From assembly GCF_000143415.4 (NCBI RefSeq), contig NW_003314325.1, forward strand, positions 90,149 through 154,148: a DNA stretch of 64,000 bases. Reading direction: 5' to 3'. This DNA comes from Selaginella moellendorffii. Lineage: Eukaryota; Streptophyta; Lycopodiopsida; Selaginellales; Selaginellaceae. Of the stretch, positions 33,866 through 45,524 are shown piece by piece. A model generated the notes under the pieces. The model had not been told where the DNA came from, did no database searches, and was given only the letters and a program-made list of their open reading frames with translations. The translations under genes were made by a program, and so were the position numbers. Numbering within the stretch: the stretch's first letter is position 1; each line of letters opens with the position of its first letter.

Positions 33866-36800
33866 TTTGACCTATTGTGATGCACTTTCTTCATCAGCCA
33901 CTTAAGGTGGCTTGGTCCGAGAGCGGTGTTTTGGAGCAAAATGGTACTCGATATCATGCCTGTGAGAGCTTTTTGCTCCAAGGTCTATACCAACATCTTC
34001 ACCAGCAAAGGAAAAACGACGCTTTGAGTGGACAATCTTCATATCACCAATAGAAGCTCGAGGAGTGTACTCCATAGATGTGCCACAGACCACTTCCTCA
34101 ACTATAGTTGCCACTGTTCGGGTGGGTGGAGTTAATTTTCTCTTCATCCTATCATGTAACATCTCAACAAAAGGCCTTGTTCCCATGTATCTTCCTTCCT
34201 CAAATGCTAATGCTTTTGAAGATTGCTCTATAGCATGTATTAAATCAGATAAACAAGCTTCGTATAGACTCATCTTCCCTTTCCCTGTCTCAAAGGAACA
34301 CCAACTCCAGTGTTTACTTTCGAAGAGATTCACAGTTAGGGTGTATGTGAGGTCCTCAAGTGGTTGATCCTAATAGAAAAGGCAATATTAAAAGGTAATG
34401 AAATGAGAAGAAAAAATAGAAACCAACCTGAAAAGAGTGATGTCTCCACTGGAACATCCTAACTTCCCACCACCTTAACTATGACTCAAGTTGTAGTAGA
34501 CAATTTATGTCTGTATGGCCATCTTCACACCACCACATTCGGATCTCGTTTGTTTTTGCCTCATGCTCTTCTTCAAAAGGTGTAGCCTGCCATTGTTCGC
34601 ACAACTTCTTAAATGCTAATTGGAAATCTGGTTTGATAAGGTGGCAATGTTGGTTTAGGCTTTGAGCCCAATGGAACTCACAAGTCCTCTCACGACATTT
34701 TAGGGATTGACCATTCCCAAAGACTGCCCAAACACCATTCCAATTAGCCCTAGCCCCATCTGCCATGAAACCGTGAAAGTTTGCAAATTTACCAGTCCGC
34801 TTTAAGACAATATCGGAGAGGGACTTCCAAAATATTTCCTAGGCTATCTGATCTTGTACTTTAAACTCTGCTGTCGCAATTGTCAAGTTACAATGTAGTT
34901 TGTGAAGACACAAATATTACAACAATTTCAATATAATGAGAATAAAAATTACCTTGAATCATACACATGAGCTCCTATGGTTGTCCAACTTGATACGCGC
35001 TCCATATGGTCAAAATGTACACATGCATTTGCAAGATCATTAAAGCTAAACATGTCCATTTGGGAGACAAGATCTACACCAAAGGCAGGGCCCATGGTAG
35101 ACATTTTGAAAACAAAGAGGTGCTCTTGCTCATTCACAACTTAGTCTGGAAATAAATTTCTGTGGATAAACTCGTATGGACAGGTCCATTTCAATTCAAG
35201 GATAGAGTCAATTTTTGATTGTAACTTCCCCTCTCAAGATTCACATATCCAAGATTTTATCCTAAACAATATAATGTAAAAAAAAGATATTATTATAACA
35301 TATGAAATATAACGGATGTACCTCCTTAGGCTAGTAGGAGGTTGTACTCCTCGTAGTAAGTCCCGCAAGCTAGCCTCGTTTAGTTGAGTCTTTTTGCAAT
35401 CTGGATTGAGTAAGGTGTTTGCAATAAAATCCTTGAGGACGGTCTTCTGAACATGCTTTGAAGTTGTAGATAAGTTTCTTATAGTCTCTTCCTGCACAAC
35501 ATCTTTGAAACAGTTGAGAGAATTCCTTTATATCCCTTCTTGCATTGGATGCATGTATGTGCCAACATGCACTGTAGCTTTTCCAACCACTCCATCTCGT
35601 GGAAGAAAGTAGTACATCTTGGCCTCGCAGATAGCATGACATAGAGGAGCATTTTTGCAGAATCGACACTTGAATCCAACAGCAATGGTGGCATAGGCTG
35701 GAGGATTGACTGTAGACCCTTCGAAAAATATAGAATTTCTACAGTGGTCTTGATTGCATGCTTCATCCACACAATCTAAATGCCCGCCACAATGAACTAT
35801 AGACACTGTACCTTCAAAATGTTGGAAGTGTGTGGTCTTGATCTTGTACCAATTGTGGACATCCTGTTTGGTTTCCATCCCTTTCCATTTGGAATTTGTG
35901 TTGCTAACAAGAGGTGGTAACTTGAAGAAAATATTGATGTTGTAAGAGGATGGAAGCTCACTCACAAGCCTATACAAAAACAAGTGCACGTTGATTGAGA
36001 GGCGCGAAAACTGGAAAGCATTGCTAATAGCTTTGAATATTGCTAAAGCTGAAGCTAGAGCAGAAGTTGGAGCTGGTGAATTCGGTGCCGACACAAGCAT
36101 GACTTCTCCACTTGAACTAGAAGAGGACGAGAGGATAACGACTGACTCTTGCTTCATATTCACTTTGGCTGAAGTGCATTTTGGCACTTTGACTGGAAAT
36201 CCAAAAACTCGAATCTCTTTCAACTTAAAATTCTGTAAATCCCATTGTTGTCCAACCTCACCCACACCAGAAAAAGGAACCTTCGAGCATGCAACTATAC
36301 CAGTGTCATTGCAAATCATAGCCTTTAAAGAAATAGAGCCAAGACAAAAATCCAAATGCCAATATAAAAAACTTTCGGAAATAGTACTCTAAGAGAATGA
36401 AAGAGGTGGGTGATCTTGAAAATGAAAAAGAAACCTCTCCATCCTTCTCAATAGGTTTTGGAATTCTCTCTCTTTATGCTACTTGTAAGAATCCATAGTG
36501 AAACATAATTGAAATTTAAATAGAGCAATAAGAAGAATATCAACAACGTATAAAATGAATTTAAATTCTATAGCAAATTTAACATGTGCAAGTGTGACAG
36601 TATTAATATTACTGTCATTTATTATGATGTCTGATGCATGTATACACATAGATCCAAGGAAGGATTTTCAGCACGTGAAGTTTGATAGTTAATAATGATA
36701 CCAATAATGACATTCTGCTATAGCGTGTCAAACCAAGAGATCCAATTTGACTGTTAGCATGTGTGATATGTCAAGTTGTCAAATTTTAAGTGGTAGATGA

Positions 36801-37319
36801 TAATAAATCTTGTCAAATCTTATTCTTCAATGAGAGATTTGATTTTTAGTGCAACTCAAGTTTTATCCATAATTGTGAACACTGCTCAATGACATTTAAA
36901 GCACGTGCCTATTGTTTAGGATCTAATACAACACAAAATAAATTTTTGGATGAGGATTCATAAATTCATAGATGGATATAGTACAACATATTTTAATGTG
37001 CCATATTTATACTCTTTAAAGTTCTTGTAACGATTCCAAAATATGTACAAAATATTGATAACAATGCATCTTTCTAGATAATTTGTAAAAATTATATCTA
37101 ATAACAGTAACGTTGATAGTTGCTAGTTATATCATCATTAAAATATACAAAATAAAGAACCATAATTCACATATAATAATAATGATAAGATAAAATAAGA
37201 TCGAAAGAATTGTGATGGTTGAGATTTAGGTTATTTGGAATGAATGGCCAGGATGAGAGATTGGTTAGGGTTAGGGCAGCCGTTAGGTTACTATTCATAT
37301 CATGAGTGGAGCGCGCGAG

Positions 37320-37595
37320 AGATTGATGGATTGAGCGTGAAGAAGATCGAAGGATTGAGCGCAGAGGAGATTGAGGGATTGAGTGCGCAAGAGATTGAGC
37401 GATTGAGTGCGCACGAGATCGAGAGATTGAGCATGCAAGAGATCGAGAAATTGAGCGCGTGAGTGGGAGAGATTGAGCGCGTGAATGGGAGAGATTGAGC
37501 GCGCGAGCGGGAGAGATTGAGTGCGTGAATGGGAGAGATTGAGCGCGCGAGCGGGAGAGATTGAGCGCATGAGCGGGAGAGATTGAGTGCGCAAG
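37320..37595. repeat. ~24-bp minisatellite (GAGAGATTGAGCGCG...) upstream of accessory gene
   Basis: About eleven variants of GAGAGATTGAGCGCGCGAGC plus GGGA are seen, with a left part of 15-24 bp variants and a right part at a regular 24 bp. It ends 35 bp upstream of the ATG of the accessory gene, so it lies in its leader or promoter. Confidence 0.8.
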
Positions 37596-37629
37596 AAATC
37601 CAGCACAATCAAGAAATCGGGAAGGAAAG

Positions 37630-39350
37630 ATGCCACCAAGGGTGAGTTTCGATTTGATTTCTTCCACTTCTATATTTTTTCTTCTTGCTTCTTTCTTGAT
37701 TGCTTCTTCAGGGCCAACCACCTTGGGCACTTTGGCCGCTTGAGGGGCCGAGGTTATTTGAATAACCTCAGCCCCTTGGGGGGTGCCCAAGGTCAAGCTC
37801 GGGCGGGCCACCTCGGGCGCTTTGGCCGCCAAAAGGGCCGAGGTTATTTGAATAACCTCGGCCCCTTAGGCAGCCAAAGTGCCCAAGGTCTTTCTCGGGC
37901 TAGCCACCTCAGGCACTTTGGCCCCCCGAGGGGCCAAGGTTATTTGAATAACCTCGGCCCCTCGGGCAGCCAAAGTGCCCGAGGTCTTTCTCGGGCCGGC
38001 CACCTCAGGCACTTTGGCTTCCTAGGGGGCTAAGGTTATTCAAATAACCTTGGCCCCCTGGGCAACCAAAGTGCCTAAGGTGGAGTTTGGGCCCACTTGT
38101 TTTTTTTTTTTCTTTGATTGTTTAAATTTCTTATTATCTTTATTTAGTTAGACTAACAAAATTTTTTCTCTTGCAGAAAAGGAAAATTGTACCTCATAAA
38201 AAGGTTATTGGAGCCAAGAATTTACGAGAAGTTCAATTCGGCACTGATGACAACATGATGATCGATATGTCCATTGGCACATCAACAAAAACACATTTAC
38301 TTAGAGATCCACTGCCTCCACCACCATCACCTCCACCATCACCACCTCCACCACTACCATCGCCACCTCCACCACCACCATCACCATTGCCATCACCACT
38401 GCCACCGCCACCATTGCCACCCCCACTACCACTATTGCCTCCGCCCCCGCTGCCACCACCACCACCCCCACCATCACCACTGCCACCTCCACCTTTACTC
38501 CTCATTGGCCCACCACCAACACAAATCCCTGAAGTTAGGCAATCTAGTGGTGTTCACGATAGGGAAGCTGAGGAAGAACAACTTGGAACTGAAAGAGTTG
38601 CAGACCTTCCTAAAAATGTGGTGGACAAGCGCTTCCAAGAGACTATTATGCAGACAAGGGAAAAAATAGTTCACCAAACACTTGAGGTGCTCAACTGGCG
38701 AAACCCTTGTGACTTGATCGGAGAAATCCCACTTTGCCGTTTGCAGCAAACGAACCTTGTCTGCACAGCATCTAAGTATGTCAACCCAGACATATACAGC
38801 TTGTTCAAACAAAATGGCCTTGCAACATATATCGGTATGTTTCTAGTCTCTTTTTGCAAGCCAAAAACAACAGAGATCGTTACCATCACACTCGAGATTG
38901 TGAATAGCTGGGATCCTATTTGGAAGAGAAAGTCCTTGGAATTTGATAACATGTTTATCAAACATCCTAAGACTTAACAGCTTGCGGGGACAATGTTCCA
39001 AATTATTGACGATAACCACCGATATGGGGCTTGGATGAAGTGTATTGACGATCATTTTCATGATGATCCCATCTACCATATCAACGTTCCAGTTACTCAT
39101 GTCTATGCAAGAGGACCTTTGGATGTCAATAGACTTATCTTGGCTTACCAAAAGATCAATACGTAAGTTTTATAATTTTACCTCTAACTCCACTTTAACT
39201 TGTTTTGTCGTGTTTAAATGCAGGCTTGGGCAGTTTGCTGTTCCAAAGCAAAACCTTGTCCATGACATCGAGCAACTTCAATTTTTGGCAAACTTGAGTG
39301 AGGATGATATCCACCAACATTATGGTGATGATCTCGCAACACTTGTTTAG
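37630..39350 (+). CDS. Accessory gene of the transposon, function unknown, one in-frame stop
   Basis: Three exons (37630-37641, 38177-39162, 39224-39350) join in one frame. The first encodes only MPPR, and the joined start MPPRKRKIVPHKKVIG is strongly basic, like a nuclear signal. A Pro-rich run of about 70 residues (PPPPSPPPSPP type, 38310-38510) follows. Then comes a folded-looking part: LPKNVVDKRFQETIMQ, WRNPCDLIGEIPLCRLQQ, TMFQIIDDNHRYGAWMK, FAVPKQNLVHDIEQLQFLANL. The frame has one stop (38975-38977, after KHPKT); otherwise it is open for about 375 codons. It opposes the transposase, so it may be a second transposon protein, as in two-gene Mutator elements, but no homology is recognised. 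Intron 1 (535 nt) contains the tandem palindromes. Confidence 0.5.
37717..38087. repeat. Four tandem ~98-bp units, each a near-perfect palindrome
   Basis: Each unit reads CACCT(C/T)GGGCACTTTGGC, a short variable part, GGGGCCGAGGTTATT, the centre TGAA/CAAA, then the complements AATAACCTCGGCCCC and GCCAAAGTGCCCGAGG. So each unit can fold into a hairpin of about 40 bp. In several units both arms carry matching changes. The array lies in the first intron of the accessory gene. Confidence 0.82.
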
Positions 39351-39469
39351 CACTCACGCACTCGAAATGATGGTACAACTTAGTTTAACAACCCAATCAG
39401 TTTTATGCTCGTTGTATAGTGTGTCTTTCCCTTTCATTTTATAAGGACCTTTTTTAATTGTTTTGGTTT

Positions 39470-40537
39470 TTAGCCTTTGGTGAAGGTCAAGCAAAATTCT
39501 TACAAACTTGCATATCCAAAGAAGAGTCAGGAAGAGCTCTCGGCTGAGTTCGTACAAATTGAGCACAAAATTTAACATGCAAAGTCTTCAAAGTTGAAGA
39601 AACTAGTATGTATTGCAAACAATTGTAGGCCGAAGGAGCGGCTAGAGACTATAGTTGAAATTTCTTCTCATGAAAGTAAGTTTTTTATCACACTTCATTT
39701 TTCTCAATTACACATATGTTACTTTTGCAGTGAATAAAACTCCAGATGACACGATTTACAATATCGTAAAATCAAAACTTCCATATAAACAACAGATAGA
39801 GACTCTGGAGTTCCTCAATGTCTACTTGATGAACAAAGAGAAAGGACTGCCAGAACTATTTGAGAACATGATGAGAAGAGCTGTCTACATCACGCAAACT
39901 ATAAGTGAAGGTGAGAAGTTTTTGGCACTACACATTAGTGACGATCCAGATGGCACATTCATGTCTTTTGACACCTACATCAACACATCATTGGAAGGGA
40001 TCAAAGAGGGATGGCTACTAGAGAAGTTTACAAGCACAACAACTTATGATTGCCAATATAATCAGCCTTATTTCATGCAACATGCAGCTTACAAGTATAA
40101 TATAATTTCTAAGACTTTTTTTAAATATATATTATTTACAGGTATCTTCGATATAGTGGCATGCCATTTGAGGCACCAATTTGCACTTGACTTGTTGCAA
40201 AGGGCGTAAAGGATGGAGGGATGTACCCAACAATGTTTGCGAGAGTTCCGAAAGCAGGGAAGATAAAATGCCCATGGGAGTTGGAGCTCCTAGGGAAGGA
40301 GACATCTACACTAGACCATGAGGAAGTTGTCAATATTAGCAACGATAGCAATGCAAGTGACGATGGAGACGAGAATGAGGAAGCTCCAGATGAAGTTCGT
40401 GTTCCACCACTAGACAACCAAGATCAGGCTCTAGTTCAACCATCAAACAACCAAGATCCGGATTAGGTTCTCCCAGTAAATAACAATGATCAAGTGGTTC
40501 ACAGAATATCACGTCAATCTCGAGATAAGCAAAAGTG
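39470..40537 (+). pseudogene. Second plus-strand gene piece of the transposon, unrecognised
   Basis: Exon-like blocks with splice signals: 39474-39657 (VKVKQNSYKLAYPKKSQEEL, then KKLVCIANNCRPKERLETIV; one stop at about 39573), 39730-40095 (VNKTPDDTIYNIVKSKLPY, LMNKEKGLPELFENMMRR, KFLALHISDDPDGTF), and after a 47-nt intron 40142-40466 (GVKDGGMYPTMFARVPKAG, an acidic tail with NNQD/DNQD repeats). It could be the downstream half of the accessory gene or a separate one. Stops at about 40184 and 40464 interrupt it. No known domain is visible. Confidence 0.38.
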
Positions 40538-40714
40538 AATTTTACAAACTAAAGGTGGTAATACATGTTTTTTGCAGCAATGACTGTTAGTAGTAATTTC
40601 ATTCCAACTTGATGAGATGCTCATAAAGAAGAGTTGGAGGAACTTTCATCAACAACACGCCATATGACGATAGTATATTATTTATTGCTTTTTTCGTTCA
40701 CTTAGCTCTTTTAT

Positions 40715-41050
40715 AGGTCTGTCCTGTGTCCCCAATAACACAACAAGGCAATGTGGGTATCTTCATTGGCTCTTACAGTAGATTGTTGACATCTTTCACA
40801 GAAGATGACATCAACATGGATATACGATGCTAGTTCAACCATTGGTGCCGAAAGATATAAAGGCCCTTACTCCCAGTTGCGGACTTCATTCTCTTCGACT
40901 TTCCAGATGGTCTTTTAGATATTGATGGGAAAGTTGAGAATTGGAACTTTCTCACACCTGACCACATACGTGATGCATTCCTCTTGTCTGAAGCACCTAT
41001 GCTTGAAGCTGGCCATGTTGTCTTCATCCTACCGAACAACCCCAACTAGA
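40715..41050 (+). pseudogene. Unrecognised coding relic in transposon
   Basis: In one frame the text reads GNVGIFIGSYSRLLTSFTED, then LLPVADFILFDFPDGLLDID, KVENWNFLTPDHIRDAFLL and MLEAGHVVFILPNNPN, with two stops (about 40831 and 40858). The run of well-formed strands and helices suggests a former exon of the same set as 39470-40537. Confidence 0.35.
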
Positions 41051-41094
41051 TGTATGAGCTTATGATGTATGCAGTAGAAGTTCATTTCAAGTCA

Positions 41095-41335
41095 TTCTCT
41101 TCGGGGTGCATCATGGATCTATCCACCATGCTTCCACATCTCGCATAGAGATTCACCAAACTACTCTCAACAAACGCGTCGGTTTCCCAGCCACTTCGTC
41201 TTGCTAGAGCATGAAGAGACATCCCTCTCTCCAGAGCCTTCACCTTTACGGGCTTCCCGTCTATTCTCTGGCCTTCTTCACTGGCAGCCAGACAGGTACA
41301 CACATCGACGTCCAAGGGAAGCCTGAAAAGGTGAG
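41095..41335 (-). pseudogene. Captured fragment of a PPR gene
   Basis: The minus strand encodes LERGMSLHALARRSGWETD followed by AFVESSLVNLYARCGSM. This is the typical text of a PLS-class PPR pair (H-x2-A, then D-x-FV-x-SSLV-x-LYA-x-CGS). The stretch is GC-rich (above 50%) inside AT-rich transposon DNA, marking it as host gene material. It stops at 41095-41110 without reaching an E or DYW domain. It does not match the PPR gene at 20.4 kb closely, so it came from another locus. Confidence 0.68.
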
Positions 41336-41964
41336 TATATATTTTATATATTTATCTGGTAAATTGGTGTTTGCTATTGAAGAACATCATTTCTTCAAAC
41401 ACCGGCTCAGAGGATTTCGTGAGTTGCCTCTAACCTCAAGGAGGTAAATTATGTTTGTTAAAATTTCAATATATGTTTAATTCTAGTTTATAGATTACAG
41501 TCACCTGGAGTTTCTAGAATTGGAGGCTTTGGAAGTCTCCCTGACTATGCAAAAGCCATGGCTCAACATATGCAATGTGAATTTTCCCCACAATACCAAT
41601 AAAGGAGGAAGCATAAAAGAAATCAATATGTTGATGATGAGGCAAAAGAAAGTTAATTGCATCCTTACATAAAATAAAAAGCTTGTTATATGTCAAATGT
41701 TTGTGAAAGTGTCAAATGTTAGTAAAATTGTCAGATGTCAGTGTTAGTATTAGATATCATAATTGCAAGTTATCATTCTCACCTGTCACCATCACTTTGT
41801 AGCGCTTATGTGTTACCATCTCCTCCTTTAACATTTTGTATACAATTGTATGTGATATAATAGCACCTTCTAGAACAAAGTATGTTACCTACAACTAATA
41901 TCATTTTATTATATTTTTATTTTAATAGTGACAATACTATAGTATAGTAAAGTAATTCTTGATC

Positions 41965-42546
41965 TTACATTCCACTGTAGGGTGGCCTAAAAATCCCATA
42001 TTTTGCACTAGCCGATGCAGTGTTTCCCAAGGGGATTTTGTTCCTCACTATGAAGCAATAGTGGGTATGTGTCCGTAACTCATTCTTGAATCTATTGTAC
42101 ATCCACACGTGCACATTTTCTAAATCTAGTGCTAGGCAATTGTTATAGTGCTCAAGAAAAGTTTGTAAACCCATAGAGCCATTTGTCTTGTTCAAGAAAA
42201 AGTAGCATATTAGACAACGAATGTAATAGTGTTCTGTGCTTTCAAATAGTCCTGCCATGTCAGAAGCAAGATCTTGCAAAAACATGTGGCATTACTCTTG
42301 AAGTGCTAGAAGCAATCCCTCTCTAGTAACAAGATTCAGAATTTCATATATAGGGAGCTCTAATTCAACTTCACTAGAGCCCTCAACAGAAAAAAGATTG
42401 TTATGTGGAGGTGAAGGTGGAATTTTAGTAAAACTTGGGGATGGAGGTGGAGATTGATATAAAATGTTGGGGGGCCAAGTACAAGTAACAATGACTCTCC
42501 TTTGAGCTATTTCAATACAAACTTCTAAGGAGCTCAAGGAGAACAA
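41965..42546 (-). pseudogene. Unrecognised minus-strand gene in right part of transposon, one stop
   Basis: One frame runs from 42546 to 41965 with a single stop (about 42292): VCIEIAQRRVIVTCTWPPN, a Ser/Pro linker (QSPPPSPSFTKIPPSPPHNN), LPIYEILNLVTREGLLLAL, then YIRCLICYFFLNKTNGSMG, FLEHYNNCLALDLENVHVWM and HTHYCFIVRNKIPLGNT. A further exon may lie at 43389-43186 (SPYYTLGPYYPSGN). No family is recognised. The position opposite the accessory gene suggests another transposon-borne protein. Confidence 0.35.
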
Positions 42547-43670
42547 AAAACCTACGATGACTATAACTTTTCTAGATAGTTTATATACTAAGTTTTAGTC
42601 TTGGGAATGAAATTTATTTATTATAACATTGACAATGCTCAAATTCTTTAAATGTTAGTCTTGGAAATAAGGCTTCATAATCATAGCTTTCTTGTAAATT
42701 TAAGAGCTTCTAGAATTTTAGATTATCGTGTATACACATGCTCTATCATTTTGATGAAATCCTACTTTGCTACACATATATTCTTTTCTACACATGCCAA
42801 ATGTCTAGGGAAATAGACTGCAAGGAAATATAGATCACGTTATAGTGGTAGAGCACGTTGGCACGCTACCATTCTTTCATGTGAGATTGCTTTTCAATGT
42901 TGGAAATGTAGATAAAGTTGATTCTTTAATGTGATATTACTTTTGAGTCTTTCGAAAGATTTCGATTTCTTTTATTATTATTCAGAAACAACTTCCGAAA
43001 ACTTTTAATGAGGATTCACTGCAAAAATATACCTTGGTCTTATTATATGACAGGATTGCAATATAGGTAAGCAACAAAGTTTTTAATATGATTTAGTATG
43101 TAATTTACAAATGTTATGGAAAGTTTTATGGAGTAGATTTCTTAGTGCTTTCTGCCGTGTTATTCATTTCTTCATTTCTCTTGTTCTAAACTGTTGTTTC
43201 AGAAGTAACAGGAGCATTTTTATCAATCGTGATAGTGGTCTCCATATTCCCAGATGGGTAATAAGGACCAAGAGTGTAATATGGAGATTGTGGTAGTGAA
43301 ACAAAATTAATATTCTCACATTCTTTTGCATTACAACTCTTATTCATGGATCTTGTATTTTCCTTTCTTCCCATCTCCTCAAGAACCATAAAAATCTTTT
43401 GAATGAAGGAATAGCTGTAAAAGTATTCAAAATATTAAGTAGTCAAATCAAAATATGACAACTGTAACAGTAGTCATAATAAAATAATATAGTTTTATAA
43501 AAGATAGGTTCTCGTGAAATTTGAATTTTTAAAACAATTTAATCTTATAGAAACTTTTAACTCAGATATTTATGTATTTAAATATTTTATAGTTTGCTAG
43601 AACCTTCATTTGTTCAATTTAGATTTCCTTTTTAAGACTTCTAGTTGATTGTGTTGAGTTGAGTTAATTT

Positions 43671-43709
43671 GTGTTGAATTGAGCTCAACTCGTGAGCTCA
43701 ATTCAACTT
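43671..43709 (-). repeat. Right terminal inverted repeat
   Basis: It reads, on the minus strand, AAGTTGAATTGAGCTCACGA then GTTGAGCTCAATTCAAC, the inverse of the left end at 31140-31190. Confidence 0.6.
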
Positions 43710-43719
43710 TGGACCATCC

Positions 43720-45520
43720 CCAACTTATGGAGGCTATGAATGAGACTCCTCTAAGTGGTCGGAGGTGTGGTTAAGTGATTAAAGTAGAATGAAAAAATTA
43801 ATCGCTTACAAACCTTTGCCAAGTAGCTTTTTGCTGCAAAGAACAACATGAAAGCAACCATTGACTTCAACCTTCCTAATTTTGTCCTCTTTTCTCCAGA
43901 GCAACTTATATTTCTCAAAAAGTTCACTCCCTCCTCCAACTTCTCTTTATAGTGGTTTGGAGTTTATTTCATCCACCACCAAGTGAACGGTGGTTCCTAT
44001 GTGCTTGCAATAAGACTGGCCATGAGTTTTCATATGCTCATAATCATTGCCAACTCAAAGCATTCATATAGTGATTTCTTTCTTTTTTCTTTCTTTTTCT
44101 TTTTTTGTTTTTCCACATTCTTTTATCTCTCCTCTTCTATTTTCAGAATTTGCTACCTTGGGCTGTGGGTTCTAACTTGGATTTTAGCTACAATGTTGCA
44201 TCAACTCCTTTCGTGTGTATCTTGTCTTGGTGAGTTCTTAACTATTTTTAAAATCCATCACCTTCACTTCATTCCACCATTCATCATCACCACAAAATCA
44301 CATTCCAAGATCACACACTATTCTTTTTACATATTGTTGCCCATTCTTCGTGATTAATATTTATATTGGGATCTTAGTAATTTCATCCACTTTTTATCCA
44401 TAGTACTCAATATGCATTTACATCACTTAACTACAGCTATAAATACCTTTTGATAGCAGCAAAAATTATTCAAATCCAATATGCCATTTACAAGTTATAG
44501 CTGTGACTTTACATTGTTGTAAGGTACTAGTATATTTGGAGCAGTTTTTCTTTGAGCCAACATCATCCAGCATATGGAGAGCACCTAGGCAACTTTCTTG
44601 AGCAAGTTATTAGCTGTAAACACTTTTTCTCTGGCTCTAGGCATCTATCGATAAATGCTACCATTAATCAAACAATGTTTCCAACACTTTGTGCCATCTA
44701 TAGTAGCTGCAACTTCTAATTTCAAGCCATTACTATCAATATTTATCTTTTCATTATCATAATCATTCATCCCCACACTCTTGGCTTCATTCAATCTTTC
44801 ACACTTTCACCATATTCACTCACTTTTACACTTACCATTATTTGGCAATGCATCCATCACTACTATCCATTCCCAAAACTTTTGAGGGTGGTCCAAGAGC
44901 TTGTTAGAGGAACTTTATATAAGTTTAGGGATAAGATCTAAATATAATTTTTACTATCCTTTGGTTTATTTACTTCTTTTATTACTTCTTTTTTATTTTT
45001 CTACTTTGTTTTCTCCTCTCTTTTTTTCTTTTTTACTCTACTTTTCTGAAGTGTTTAGTTTGTGCCTAGAGTTTTCTCACTAGATTTTCCCTTTAGTCCC
45101 AAACTCCACACTATCTCGCTTTACATTTCACTTTTTCTCTTCACTTTTTATTATATTTTTTCTTTTCTTCATCTTGCATTTCCCTCTTTTAGACATTTAA
45201 TGTAGCACCTCAACACACTTTCTTCAGCTTGGTCATAGATTCTCTTCACACTAAAGTCCATTCAATCCCCTATGGTCGTCTATGTGGAGCATAGTTTAGA
45301 GCACTAGAAACATTCCAAAAATATTCCTCTCTCTTTGCATAAAAGCCCTATAAGTGAATGATGGCATTTAGAGCAATTAAAAAGAGTTTAAGTTTGTGAT
45401 GGAGGTATGGAAAGCTTAGGTTAAGGGAGATAACCTTTATCTCAAAACACCCTTTATTGATTGAATAAAATTAAACTTCAAGAGCTTAAGGAGTTAGTTA
45501 ATAAAGGGTATATTAGGTTG
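43720..45520. other. AT-rich spacer with pyrimidine-rich tracts
   Basis: No gene is seen. Pyrimidine-rich stretches occur near 44075-44125, 44950-45040 and 45120-45180. These are open on one strand only because of their composition. Confidence 0.45.
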
Positions 45521-45524
45521 AACA

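Larger units (their letters stand above)
32208..36400 (-). pseudogene. SWIM-containing Mutator-like transposase, broken
   Basis: Successive minus-strand blocks run in order. The N-terminal region (about 36355-35528) ends in VGTYMHPMQEGI with Cys/His pairs (CVDEACNQDHC, FKCRFC) suggesting zinc binding. Next come 35525-35330 (VQEETIRNLSTTSKHVQ) and the core 35137-34479 (SSWTTIGAHVYDSRY; GFMADGARANWNGVW; RERTCEFHWAQSLNQH), where an Asp in the MADG motif and a C-x2-H motif fit the MULE catalytic domain. Then 34333-33902, and last a SWIM finger at 32330-32230 (PSCTCPDFTKH, then PCKHMYYIF). At least two stops interrupt the frame (35528-35530 and about 35143), and a solo LTR sits at 32919-33860. The enzyme cannot be functional as it stands. 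The exact intron set was not resolved. Confidence 0.7.
31140..43709. mobile_element. Probable Mutator-like DNA transposon, ~12.6 kb, nested
   Basis: The left end (31140-31190) and right end (43671-43709) are inverted copies of each other around TTGAGCTCACGAGTTGA; over about 36 bp they differ at few places. Directly outside lie TGGACCATAC (31130-31139) and TGGACCATCC (43710-43719), a 9/10 direct repeat. This agrees with the 9-11 bp target duplication of the Mutator superfamily. Inside are a broken SWIM-containing transposase on the minus strand, a spliced gene of unknown function on the plus strand, further open pieces on both strands, a captured PPR fragment, tandem palindromes, and a later solo LTR of 942 bp. 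The boundaries were found by eye and only one copy is in view; the parts could also be independent insertions. Confidence 0.58.

Noticed and set aside
37717-38087. CRISPR-like array
   Set aside because: Units are contiguous palindromes without spacers in a eukaryotic intron.
38233-38669. Gly-rich and His-rich frames over the CCA/CAC repeat region
   Set aside because: They are alternative-frame readings of the proline-codon repeat in the accessory gene.
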